Of a DNA stretch of 64,000 nucleotides, positions 8,785 to 18,299 are shown piece after piece; positions within the stretch are counted from its first letter, which is position 1, and each line of letters begins with the position of its first letter. The notes under the pieces were generated by a model that made no database searches, was not told the origin of the DNA, and was given only the letters and a program-made list of their open reading frames with translations. This DNA is from CAVRAW01 sp963716135 (lineage in GTDB: Bacteria > Planctomycetota > Planctomycetia > Pirellulales > JADZDJ01): contig OY970289.1 in NCBI GenBank assembly GCA_963716135.1, positions 558,001-622,000 of the forward strand, read 5' to 3'. The position numbers and the translations under genes were made by a program.

Positions 8785-9135
8785 ATGTTGGTTCTTACGC
8801 GCAAGGCTAGCGAACAGATTCAAATCGGCGACCAGGTGGTCATCACCATTCTGCAGGTCAAGGGCCAATCGGTGCGGATCGGCATCGAGGCCCCGCGAGA
8901 GGTGCTGGTGCTGCGCGCCGAATTGCCCAAGCACGAGCATGCGCCGATATCCACCGATGGCGCGCCTGCCGACAGAACCAACGGCCTAGCCGGGGCGTCG
9001 TCAACCCGGAAAACATCGCCCCACCGTGGCAGGACCACTTCCGCGCGGCGCACGCGCCCTAATGCTGACGCCCGCCGCCATCCCGACCGAGCCCGGTCGT
9101 ACGCTCCGCGCCCGGCCTTCCTCAACCACCTGTAA
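8785..9135 (+). CDS. csrA: Carbon storage regulator CsrA, first copy
   Basis: The first 55 residues are canonical Csr[27 protein letters not shown] and the RNA-contact segment ending [10 protein letters not shown]. CsrA dimers bind GGA motifs in mRNA leaders and control translation. AGGAG lies at 8773-8777, upstream of the ATG. The C-terminal tail (residues 56-116) is basic and of unusual composition. Adding one G to the GGGG run near 8988 would instead give a shorter tail ending at 9062, so the annotated end is uncertain. The gene is alone downstream of a sigma-54-type promoter and converges with the lipase gene. Confidence 0.85.
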   Translation: MLVLTRKASEQIQIGDQVVITILQVKGQSVRIGIEAPREVLVLRAELPKHEHAPISTDGAPADRTNGLAGASSTRKTSPHRGRTTSARRTRPNADARRHPDRARSYAPRPAFLNHL

Positions 9136-9141
9136 CCGCCG

Positions 9142-11099
9142 TCATCGCCGCAAAACCTGCGGATACGCCATCGCCGCGCAAAATGCTCGGTCAGCAGGGA
9201 GCGCACCTGCAAAATCGTCTGCGGCTTCCGATGCACTTCGCTATGCTCGGCCTGCACTTCGATTTCCGAATCGACTGAATCCAAATGGGCGCTTTGGTAC
9301 GGCACCACGCCGTCGCCGTCGCCGAACAGCCGCACCTGCCAATCGTCCGACGGCAGCCGCCCCACCACGTTGTCGTACCGGATCCAGGGGGGCCGCTGCG
9401 CCGCCAGTAGCGCCGGCAGCACCGGGCAACTGGGCGATAGCGAATCGATGCTGTTCTCGGTATCCAGCATCTGCGTGTCGCGGAAGAAGCTGGGGTTCTG
9501 CAACCGCAGCGTGGCGAAACGATTCGTCATTCGCTGCGGAAATGTAATCAACTTCTCCGCCAGATACTCCGTCACGTCGTTGGCGAAATGACTTCCGCGG
9601 TGCGGCGTGCCGATGGTCACGATGCGGCGCACCGAATTGTTGGCCTGAAAATAGAACGTGCGATCCAAATCGCTGCGCGTCTTCTGGTCGGCTGTCACCT
9701 GCGCAAGCGGCTTGTCGCTTACCAAATGCCAGAAGTCGTCGCGGCTGTTGACCACCTGCATGTGCGAGATGAGCCCGCCCATGCTGTGCCCCACGAGCAC
9801 CATCTGATCCAAGGCCGGCTCACGATGCTCCGGATCGACCTGGCGGCGCAGCTCCACCAGCGCCTCGCGCAATTGCGCCGCACTGCGCCAAAACGGCTGC
9901 CCGGTGGGATACAGGTAAAACCAAAATTGATAATTCCGCTCCAGCTCCGGATCGCCGCGCAAATCGTTGAACATCTCCATCCACGTAATCGGGCTGGACC
10001 ATAGGCCGTGCACCATGAGCACCGGGATTTTCCCCGGCTGATACGGCTGGAGCATGTAGATGCCCGAAAGTTTCCGCACCTTATCGGGATTCAACAGCCC
10101 GGTGGTCGGTTGATCGAGCGCGGCAAACGCGGGATTGTTGAGCGTGTACCCCAGGGGCGTGGTGATGTCGCTTTCCAGCGGCACGCGGCGGTCGTCTACT
10201 GCGATGTCGGTCGCCTGCAGTGGATCGTACAGTTCCAACACGGCGCGGTGATGATGAATCGCGCCGGCCGCCTGCCCCCTGGTGCTATATCCCACCTGCC
10301 GCACGCTGCCTGCTGCTTGCTCGTCATCCGGCAAGCAGCGCAAAAACGCCGTGACCGGGAACGAAAGCCCCGGCGGATAGTGTTTTTCCAATGAATCTTC
10401 GCCGGCGGCTTTCTTTCGCACCGCAATCAGCGGCACTCCCAGACCGTACGTGTGAAACACGTTCTTAAGCCCATCCACCGAGTAATCCGAGACAAACTCG
10501 TACCGCTGGATATCCTCGGCCGGCCAGGGCGTGTTCCGCGGCGCGATGGTCACATCCCACGACTGGCCCTGCGTCGTGAGCGACACCGTTTCGCCCGGCC
10601 GCAGCTTGCCCTGCTTGTTGATCGAACGCACCAGCGCCTCCAGCGCCGCGTTGTACAAATCGCACGAGCCGCGAAACTGCGGATCATAAGGATTGCTAAG
10701 CTCGCGATTTTGCGGCTCAAACAGGTAGGCATACGAATACGTGACGCTGGAGCCGTAGAGATCGAGCGCTTGCTGCGATTTGCCGATCGACTGCGACTTG
10801 ACGCCCCCCACGTACGACAGCTCAGCCGCCGCGTGCAAGCCTTCCGTCGAAGGCTCTCGCGCCAGCACGTCCTGCAAGCTGTGCATCAGCTTTTCGGGAT
10901 TCGCGTGGATTTGCCCCTGCAGATCGTAGCGCCGCAGAAACATCACGGTGCGCTGGGTCGGCTTCGGCCCGCCGCTGGACAATAACATCAACCGCTCGGC
11001 CAGCGGGTTGTGCGGCGTATCGCGCACCGTCACCCATTTCGTCTCGCCGCAGCCGGATGCCGCCGCGCACAAAATGATAAACAAGCACAATCGTCGCAT
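9142..11099 (-). CDS. Lipoprotein alpha/beta hydrolase (lipase-like)
   Basis: The protein starts with a lipoprotein signal (FIILCAAASGCGE; the lipobox Cys follows ASG). Beyond a 350-residue N-terminal region comes an alpha/beta-hydrolase domain: VLMVHGLWSSPITW (oxyanion region), LVGHSMGGL (nucleophile elbow GHSMG) and GTPHRGSHFAN, as in LipA/PGAP1-like lipases. A late GDGDGVVPYQSAHL strand carries the likely Asp. The open frame continues antisense through csrA down to 8820, which is implausible. A missing C near 9180 (GCGC for GCCGC) would restore a natural end (AAAMAYPQVLRR) at 9142, which I adopt. It is probably an esterase acting at the periplasmic face of a membrane. Confidence 0.75.
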
Positions 11100-11269
11100 G
11101 CGCGCGTCCGTGTAAAGCCGGCGATCGTGCCGCCGGCGCCTGGAAAAGAAGCCGCAATCCGCTGGTTCACCCCGAGAATTCGGGGGCGAAACGATAGCCG
11201 CGCTCGCCGAGCACCGTCAATGGCTCTTCCAGCGCATGCTAGCAGCGGCCGGCGCAGCAAAAATGCGGA

Positions 11270-11347
11270 GGGTGGCCGGGGTCGAGGCGGCCGAGCCCCC
11301 GGAAAATTGAGCCGCTGGGGGCTCACTTCGTTCGACCCCAGCCACCC
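11270..11347. repeat. Long imperfect hairpin A, flanked by a 22-base direct repeat
   Basis: The outer arms are GGGTGGC...GGGGTCGA and TCGACCCC...GCCACCC. The inner arms are GAGCCCCC and GGGGGCTC, enclosing a loop that contains CGGAAAATT. The structure is MITE- or REP-like. The direct repeats at 11248-11269 and 11362-11383 lie just outside it. Confidence 0.65.
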
Positions 11348-11377
11348 AATAACTCAAATTAGCCGGCGCAGCAAAAA

Positions 11378-11437
11378 AGCGGAAAGCGACGCCGCACGGA
11401 TGGCCCGCCCCGCTTAGGGCGCACGTCGCTTCCCGCT
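11378..11437. repeat. Stem-loop B
   Basis: The arms AGCGGAAAGCGACG (11378-11391) and CGTCGCTTCCCGCT (11424-11437) pair at 13 of 14 positions. The loop contains CACGGATGG, which resembles the CsrA-binding core ACGGAU. No T-run follows, so it is not a typical terminator. Confidence 0.55.
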
Positions 11438-11525
11438 TGCTCATGATCGCAGTGCTGGCGGCGCTTCAATGCGGCCGCCTCGGATTCAACCATTCACCGG
11501 CTGATTAGATGTGGAGAAGTAAAAT

Positions 11526-11606
11526 CGTGTGCCACGGCCATCCTGACCGGCTTGGCGTCTCTCAGGGCAGGCAGTAACAGCGCCTCTGGGACAACCGTGG
11601 CACACG
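11526..11606. repeat. Stem-loop C
   Basis: Perfect 12-base arms CGTGTGCCACGG (11526-11537) and CCGTGGCACACG (11595-11606) enclose 57 bases. The form is that of a dispersed intergenic palindrome. Confidence 0.6.
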
Positions 11607-11651
11607 CGAACCGAAGATGTGCCTCTTCGCCTCTCCTATGTTGCGACTGGC

Positions 11652-11900
11652 TTAGCGGGGCACGGGCGGTCGATCGGTGTGAAAGGCTCGATCGTGTCGA
11701 CCCACGTGGCGCCCGGAAGGCGTTTTCACCGCGTTGCGTTTCTCCTCATCGAAGGGACGCAACTCTCCGCGGAGAATTCGAACTTCCGGCGGCGCCTCCA
11801 ACCCGAGGGTTACACGATCCCCCGACACCCGGCTCACCACCACTGTAATGCCCTCGCCAATGACGATCTGTTCCCCCACCTTCCGGCTCAAGATAAGCAT
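11652..11900 (-). CDS. csrA: Carbon storage regulator CsrA, second copy
   Basis: The 82-residue protein has the full CsrA core (MLILSRKVGEQIVIG, VTLGLEAPPEVRILRGEL) and a short polar tail. The Arg in VRILRGE, needed for RNA binding in known CsrA proteins, is kept, whereas the first copy has VLVLRAE. A strong ribosome site, GGGAGGAG, lies about eight bases upstream of the ATG. The gene points left into the repeat-rich intergenic region. Two paralogues in one locus suggest different expression rather than different chemistry, but this is inference. Confidence 0.85.
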   Translation of the reverse strand: MLILSRKVGEQIVIGEGITVVVSRVSGDRVTLGLEAPPEVRILRGELRPFDEEKRNAVKTPSGRHVGRHDRAFHTDRPPVPR

Positions 11901-11980
11901 GATTGCACTCCTCCCTGAAAACGCGGTTTAGTTGGTTCATCCACCGCAATAGCGACGCTGTAGATGCAATCGCGATGCCG

Positions 11981-12033
11981 ACTTGCGCAATCGGGTCGGA
12001 AATGTCTGCTTATTCGTCAGAAACACTTGCGCA
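11981..12033. promoter_or_regulatory. Direct repeat ACTTGCGCA upstream of second csrA
   Basis: ACTTGCGCA occurs at 11981-11989 and 12025-12033, 44 bases apart (about four helical turns), upstream of the second csrA. Each copy contains most of the palindrome TTGCGCAA. A regulator-binding role is possible but unproven. Confidence 0.3.
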
Positions 12034-12142
12034 TTAGAACTTTAGCGATTTTCAATGGAATTGGTCGAAAATCGACGCATGCGGCTGCGTCTCAGTCTGG
12101 AATCTCAATTTGAGCCGCGATTCCCAAACCGAGACAACTTCG

Positions 12143-14242
12143 TTATTCCGCTGTCGCGAAAGCCAGGTCGTCAATTGCACCCTGAAAGTCGCCGTCCGCC
12201 GAGCATTCATCGCCGGCAAACGCCTCGTCGCGCGAGGCCAAGTTGCGCGACTCCACTCTGTCGCTTGCCGATAGGACCAGCGCGATCTCTCGATGACGAA
12301 CAATTGCAGCGCTCGCGGCGATCGACGACTGCCCGACTTCCCGATGGATCGCATCCACGGCGGCAAATCGAACTCCGTCATTACTGGGGACCGCGCAGGC
12401 GGCAACCGGCCCGCTTTGCACGAGCTCTTCAAAATTGCCGGCGGCAACGTCGTGGGCGTCGCCGACGCTGGCCACGCTAGCGGTCGCAAGCGCAGCGATC
12501 TTGGTCGCGGCGGCGCCGCAGCCCAACTTCAGTTGCACCCGTGAATTGGTGCCCACCAGGCGAACGTAGTACGCCGAGCCATAGCTGGTTGCGACGCTGA
12601 GCAGATCGGTGCAGCCGCCCGTGCTTGTGCCCAGCTTCTGCATCGAGGAATTGTAGAGCTCGATCGTCACATCCCCTGTGCCGGTGGGAACCTTGCTCAT
12701 CAGGGCCAAGGTGCCAGCCTGCGCCGCCTGGAACCGATACCACCGCTCGCCCCCAACCTTCTGATTATTCACGGTCCTGGAACTGACGCGGCCCAGGCCC
12801 GTAAAGCTCGGCGTCAGTTGCATCGTCAAATCGTACTCGCCCAATCCGCGGGTCCCCTGCACGCCAAACGTGTACGTCCGGCCGGCGACGACCTGCAGAG
12901 TTACGGAATTGCCCGACAAGTTGCGCAGCGTGCCGTTGGCATTCACCAGTTGCCAACGGGTATTGAGCCCCGCGTCCCGCGAGATGCTGATAGTCACCTT
13001 GCCCGTGTGCTGCGCCGTGAAGTGGAAGAAATCTTGATCGCCGGCGACGTCGACGCTGCCGCTGACAGTGTTTCGAAGGTCCAGCGAACCGAGGTTCACC
13101 GCCGTGGCCGCCGTGTTGCCTTCATGGTCTGCCGGCCCGTTGAGCGCCGCATCGACTGCATTTTTCAGATTGAGCACGAGGTAGTTCGCGCCGCTGGCCG
13201 CGTCGAAAATCGTATCGGCCGTGCTGCGCATCAGCGAAAGGATCGTGTCTTCATCGACATTCGTCCGCCCCGCTTGCGCCAGCGCCTGCCGCACGATCAC
13301 CGCCGCCCCGGACATGTACGCCGCGGCCATGCTGGTGCCCGAGTAGCTGGCCCAATCGTCGTCCACTCCGTTGTGATTGCCCGCGTAGTCGGGCACGCTG
13401 CTGGTGATTCCTTCGCCCGGGGCCGCAATGGCCCGATCCAACCGTTGGCTGAACCAGCTTAGCGATTCACTATTGCCGACCGACATCACCGGCACGACAT
13501 AGGGGCTGGCCGCCGGGTAGCTCAGCCCCGGCGTGCCGTAATCCGCAAACGAGTTGCCCGCCGCCACGGAGATGAAAATGCCCGCCTGTTGGAGCATCCG
13601 CAAGTCGTTCTCCAAATTCGCCCAGGCCGGAATGCCGGACGAATTCCACGCGGCGCCCAGCGACAGGTTCACCGTGGTAATCGGGTTGCGAAAACTGTCG
13701 CGATGATCGTACACCCAGCGCAGCGCGCTATCGATCCAACTGAAATAGCCCGAGCCGCCGTCGTTGAACACGCGCAGCGAAACCAGGTCCACCCCCGGCG
13801 CCACGCCCAAATGGTTCGGATCGTCGGAAGCGATGATTCCCGCCACGTGAGTGCCGTGCGAGCCGGCCGGACCATCGTCGAACGGGTTGGCGTCGTTTTC
13901 GGCAAAATCCCAGCCGCCGACCACGCGGTATCCGCTGCCGAAACCGCCCCCCAGCGCCGCGTCGTCGTAGGCGATGCCGGTGTCAATCGTCACCACGGTT
14001 TGCCCGGCGCCGGTAAAACCGTACTGGGCGCGCACCTGATCGATGGCGGTCTGATAATACGCCTCGGCCACCGACATCGTCGCGGCGCCGGCCTGCGCGG
14101 CCACGTCGCCGCCGCCGGCCGGTAGATAATCGATGTAAAAGTCCGGCGTGGCGGCCGCCTGGGCGGTCATCAGCATGCGTGGTTCGCACGGTTCGAATTG
14201 CGCGCGCCGCCGCAACTTTTTCTGTGGCTTGAAATTCGACAT
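12143..14242 (-). CDS. Secreted subtilisin-like serine protease (peptidase S8) with PPC-type domains
   Basis: The catalytic triad is visible: Asp in VVTIDTGIAY, His in GSHGTHVAGI and Ser in YSGTSMAAAYMSG, with the oxyanion Asn region VAAGNS. The basic N-terminus followed by FEPCEPRMLM matches the LEPR-like leader of many planctomycetal secreted proteins. After the protease domain (about residues 60-370) come two beta-rich segments (DQDFFHFTAQHTGKVTISI and GERWYRFQAAQAGTLALMS) that resemble pre-peptidase C-terminal domains. A polar, low-complexity tail follows. I chose ATG 14242 (MSNFKPQKKLRRR) over an upstream TTG at 14293 because the basic start fits the family; neither has a good ribosome site. 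The length is about 699 residues. It is divergent from the epimerase gene. Confidence 0.8.
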   Translation of the reverse strand: MSNFKPQKKLRRRAQFEPCEPRMLMTAQAAATPDFYIDYLPAGGGDVAAQAGAATMSVAEAYYQTAIDQVRAQYGFTGAGQTVVTIDTGIAYDDAALGGGFGSGYRVVGGWDFAENDANPFDDGPAGSHGTHVAGIIASDDPNHLGVAPGVDLVSLRVFNDGGSGYFSWIDSALRWVYDHRDSFRNPITTVNLSLGAAWNSSGIPAWANLENDLRMLQQAGIFISVAAGNSFADYGTPGLSYPAASPYVVPVMSVGNSESLSWFSQRLDRAIAAPGEGITSSVPDYAGNHNGVDDDWASYSGTSMAAAYMSGAAVIVRQALAQAGRTNVDEDTILSLMRSTADTIFDAASGANYLVLNLKNAVDAALNGPADHEGNTAATAVNLGSLDLRNTVSGSVDVAGDQDFFHFTAQHTGKVTISISRDAGLNTRWQLVNANGTLRNLSGNSVTLQVVAGRTYTFGVQGTRGLGEYDLTMQLTPSFTGLGRVSSRTVNNQKVGGERWYRFQAAQAGTLALMSKVPTGTGDVTIELYNSSMQKLGTSTGGCTDLLSVATSYGSAYYVRLVGTNSRVQLKLGCGAAATKIAALATASVASVGDAHDVAAGNFEELVQSGPVAACAVPSNDGVRFAAVDAIHREVGQSSIAASAAIVRHREIALVLSASDRVESRNLASRDEAFAGDECSADGDFQGAIDDLAFATAE

Positions 14243-14581
14243 GCAGTATCTACCGGCAAGCGACGAGATCGAACACGAAGATAAGACGCCCAAACGCCGC
14301 CGAGGAGGTGCGGTATTTATAGCCCGGAACCGGGCTCGAGTAGAGAAGCTCTCTCCACCCGTTTAACTCTAGGACAGCCATTTTTCAGAGGCCGTCGTAG
14401 GGCATCGTTGCGACGCGAATTTGCGGAAAACCACTCCCTCGACAATCGACCCAACCGCCCGCTATGTTGCGTTTGTGCAACACCGTTGTCCTAAGACCGC
14501 ACGAGGTAAGCAGTAAGGCATCCCTTCCCGAGCTAAACTTTCTCGAGCAATTCCGACCTCCGAAATCCGAATTTCGACCTC
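14243..14581. other. Divergent intergenic region
   Basis: This stretch lies between the subtilase and the epimerase. It contains one small inverted repeat, TGTTGC / GCAACA (14465-14482), about 100 bases before the epimerase start, and no ORF that looks coding. Confidence 0.4.
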
Positions 14582-15526
<945 letters not shown>

Positions 15527-15540
15527 GCTCTTCTTGATAG

Positions 15541-15561
15541 CCGGAGGCCAACGGCCTCCGG
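15541..15561. terminator. Palindrome after the epimerase gene, possible terminator or REP
   Basis: The arms CCGGAGGCC and GGCCTCCGG enclose AAC, 15 bases after the epimerase stop codon. No T-run follows, so it may be a dispersed REP-like palindrome rather than an intrinsic terminator. Confidence 0.45.
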
Positions 15562-15697
15562 AGCCGCACCAAATCGTTCAGCTAATCGCTACAGCTTAAC
15601 CGTATCTTTTTGGCCCACTTCAGCCGCTCGCGCTTTGGAGCCGAACAAATCTACAGCGGAACAACTGTCGGCTCGAGCACGTTTGCCAAGGAGGGCA

Positions 15698-16252
15698 ATG
15701 GTGTCTGCGGCCAGTGGCTTGAAAGCGTTTTGGCTGACGTGGTTTTCTAAACCCGCCTCCGACCGATTTCTTTATCTGTCGATCCGCAAGCGCCGGCCTC
15801 GCCAAATCTTGTTGCTGGGGCTGGATAACATCCCCCGCGCGCTACAGATCATCGCGCTTGCCCAGCGCTACCATCGATCGGAGCCGGTGCACCTGGCCGG
15901 CATCGATCAGTTCGAAGCCCGACCCAAGGATCAGCCGCGCCTTTCGCTGAAGCAAGCTCACCGCCTGTTGCGTCCATCCGGCGCGCAGATCAGTCTGATT
16001 CCCGGCAATCCTTTGGAAGCGCTTTCCCGGAGCGCCAATTCGCTGCTGGGCACCGAGCTCGTCCTCATCTCGGCCAATCAAGATCTTCCCGCCCGAAGCC
16101 CCGCCTGGTTCTATCTGCCGCGGACGTTGACACCCAGCGCCCTGGTGTTGCGCGAAGAGCCGACCGCCGAAGGCTGCCTGCTCAAACCCGTCAACCGGGT
16201 GGAACTGCAGCACCTGGCGCACGAATCCGCCCCGCGCCGCCGCGCGGCCTAA
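15698..16252 (+). CDS. Hypothetical protein, Rossmann-like pattern
   Basis: The ORF from ATG 15698 encodes about 184 residues. AGGAGG lies three bases upstream of the ATG, or six bases upstream of the adjacent GTG, so one of these two is the start rather than the upstream TTG at 15635. The segment RQILLLGLDNIPRALQII then VHLAGIDQFE recalls the first two strands of a class I methyltransferase-like Rossmann fold. ELVLISANQDL could be a later strand. The usual glycine-rich SAM loop is not obvious, and I assign no function. Confidence 0.45.
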   Translation: MVSAASGLKAFWLTWFSKPASDRFLYLSIRKRRPRQILLLGLDNIPRALQIIALAQRYHRSEPVHLAGIDQFEARPKDQPRLSLKQAHRLLRPSGAQISLIPGNPLEALSRSANSLLGTELVLISANQDLPARSPAWFYLPRTLTPSALVLREEPTAEGCLLKPVNRVELQHLAHESAPRRRAA

Positions 16253-16297
16253 CGCCCGCTGGATCAGAAAAGTGTCCACTGGGCACTCGCGCTCTAA

Positions 16298-16325
16298 AAG
16301 CCCAGGGGTTGCAACCCCTGGGCTT
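16298..16325. repeat. Perfect 28-base palindrome
   Basis: The arms AAGCCCAGGGGTTG and CAACCCCTGGGCTT are directly joined. It lies between the hypothetical gene and the kinase gene and could serve as a terminator for the former. The sequence has the look of a dispersed intergenic palindrome. Confidence 0.6.
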
Positions 16326-16429
16326 CTGCATTTTCACACGGTCGCCAACCGCATTCCCGGCAGATATGATAAAGCGCCCGCAATTTCCATTGTTCAGCGT
16401 ACAGCGCTCATAGTTCATCGTTAGCCAGC

Positions 16430-18175
16430 ATGCCCACCGATCCCCATTCCTCCGACAGCCCCACGTTGGAAGTGGTGGCCACCCCGCGCGCGGTGAATTC
16501 CGGCAGCGGCTCGCACCCCGACGGCCCCTGCTGCAAGGTGAAGTGCTCAGGCGACACTTCGCACATGTCGAAGGAAACGCGGTCGCTGTTGCGCAGCCGC
16601 TTGCGCATCGCTTCGCTGATGCTGGCGCTGGGGTTCGGCGCGTTTTTCGTGCGCAATTTGTTCGTCGTCAATTACAACGACGCCACAGAATTGTTCATGC
16701 AGATCTTCGAAGGTCTGGTCACCGTCGGGCTGTTGGCCGTGGGGGGCGGGTTGTGCCACAAGTGCACCTACGAGCTTTCCACGCTGCGTAAGGCCGAATT
16801 GGCGATCTTCGGGCTGCCGGCTGTGTTTTTTGTCGTCATGCAATGGGTCAATTTGCATGCGCTGGGCCAAATCGCTCCCGGCAAGCACGTGTATTTGGAA
16901 ACGCCCACCTCGCCGTGGTTGCTTCTGATCTTCATCTACGCCTTGTATGTTCCCAACAGCGGACGACGCGCCGCCTGGATCATCGGCATCATGGCCGCGA
17001 TCCCCGTCATCCTGTTCACTACGGCATGGTTCTCGATGCAGCACGTCGCCGACGCCGTGCCGTTCTTCTACATCACCACGATCGCCATGATGATGACGCT
17101 GGCGGCCATCGCCAGCGCTTGGGGCGTGTACACCATCGGCCGCTTGCGGCGCGAAGCGTTCGAGGCTCGCCAACTCGGCCAATATCGGCTGCGACGCCTG
17201 CTCGGCGCCGGCGGCATGGGCGAGGTCTATCTGGCAGAGCATCAACTGATGAAGCGCCCCGTGGCCATCAAGCTGATCAAGCCCGGCAAGGCGGCCGATC
17301 CTCAGGCGTTGGCCCGCTTCCAACGCGAAGTGCAAGCCACCGCCAAGCTCACGCACTGGAACAGCATTGAGATTTTCGACTACGGCTCGGCCGACGACGG
17401 CACGTTCTACTACGTGATGGAATATCTGCCCGGCAAAACCCTGGCCGACATCGTCGAAAAACACGGCCCGATGGACCCGGCCCGAGTCGTGTCGATCTTG
17501 GAGCAAATCTGCGGTGCGCTGGCCGAAGCCCACGCGCTGGGTCTGATCCACCGCGACATCAAGCCCGGCAATATTTTCGCCGCGGAACGAGGCGGCATTT
17601 ACGACGTGGCCAAGCTATTGGATTTCGGCCTGGCCAAACCGATCGCCAGAACCGGCGACTTGAATCTCACGCAGGACGGTTCCATTACCGGTTCGCCGCT
17701 GTTCATGGCCCCCGAACAAGCCACGGGCGACAGCGTGCCCGATGCCCGCAGCGACATCTATGCACTCGGTGCGGTGGCCTATTACCTGCTCACCGGAAGG
17801 CCGCCATTCCAAGGCGATAATCCCGTGAAGATTCTAATCGCGCACGACCAACAGCCGGTCACGCCGCCATCGCAACTGCAAAGCGGCATTCCGCGCGATC
17901 TGGAGCAAGTGGTGCTGAAGTGCCTGGCGAAAAGCCCCGCCGATCGTTTCTCCGACGCGATGGCCCTGGCCTCGGCGCTCTACCAATGCGAACTGCACAA
18001 CCGCTGGACGCGCGACAATGCGCAAGCGTGGTGGGCCAGTAACGGCGGCACCAACCGCAGCGGCACAGACCTGCCCGACGATCCAGCACTGCTGGATGCC
18101 AAGCGTGGCACCACCCCGGGCGGCAACGACCCGACGCACGACAGCGTGAGCGCCACCAGCGCGCTGGTGGGATAG
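16430..18175 (+). CDS. Membrane-anchored Ser/Thr protein kinase
   Basis: The 581-residue protein has an N-terminal soluble stretch with a CC...C cluster (residues 34-39). Several membrane helices follow between about residues 58 and 235, then a complete Hanks-type kinase domain (about 252-520): GAGGMGEV glycine loop (259-266), catalytic Lys in VAIKLI (281), HRDIKPGN (374-381), DFG (398-400) and MAPEQ. It phosphorylates proteins on Ser/Thr. The order is unusual, because most bacterial kinases of this type have the kinase domain before a single membrane helix. The short Asp/Thr-rich C-terminus could be an autophosphorylation region. It stands alone, so the substrate is unknown. Confidence 0.85.
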   Translation: MPTDPHSSDSPTLEVVATPRAVNSGSGSHPDGPCCKVKCSGDTSHMSKETRSLLRSRLRIASLMLALGFGAFFVRNLFVVNYNDATELFMQIFEGLVTVGLLAVGGGLCHKCTYELSTLRKAELAIFGLPAVFFVVMQWVNLHALGQIAPGKHVYLETPTSPWLLLIFIYALYVPNSGRRAAWIIGIMAAIPVILFTTAWFSMQHVADAVPFFYITTIAMMMTLAAIASAWGVYTIGRLRREAFEARQLGQYRLRRLLGAGGMGEVYLAEHQLMKRPVAIKLIKPGKAADPQALARFQREVQATAKLTHWNSIEIFDYGSADDGTFYYVMEYLPGKTLADIVEKHGPMDPARVVSILEQICGALAEAHALGLIHRDIKPGNIFAAERGGIYDVAKLLDFGLAKPIARTGDLNLTQDGSITGSPLFMAPEQATGDSVPDARSDIYALGAVAYYLLTGRPPFQGDNPVKILIAHDQQPVTPPSQLQSGIPRDLEQVVLKCLAKSPADRFSDAMALASALYQCELHNRWTRDNAQAWWASNGGTNRSGTDLPDDPALLDAKRGTTPGGNDPTHDSVSATSALVG

Positions 18176-18299
18176 TTGCCTGCCCAACACTGCAATGCGG
18201 CCTGCCACCTCTTCGCGATTCACTGCAGCCTGGAAATCGCTTCTTCGCCGCTGCTGGCGCATCGCTAAATCTGCATTTTTCTACGAGCCCGCCGCGGTT

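Larger units (their letters stand above)
11100..11651. other. Repeat-rich intergenic region between lipase and second csrA
   Basis: This 552-base stretch has no convincing gene. It holds three independent stem-loop elements (listed separately) and a 22-base direct repeat (11248-11269 and 11362-11383, one mismatch, beginning GCCGGCGCAGCAAAAA) that brackets the first element. Several GGA triplets occur in or near the loops. Confidence 0.6.

Noticed and set aside
8820..9141. Extension of the lipase frame through the antisense of csrA
   Set aside because: The residues lose all lipase-like pattern after the LTEHFAR segment and overlap csrA; a missing base near 9180 explains it better.
12818..13462. 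Plus-strand ORF of 214 codons
   Set aside because: It is antisense to the subtilase, with Arg/His/Val-rich shadow composition.
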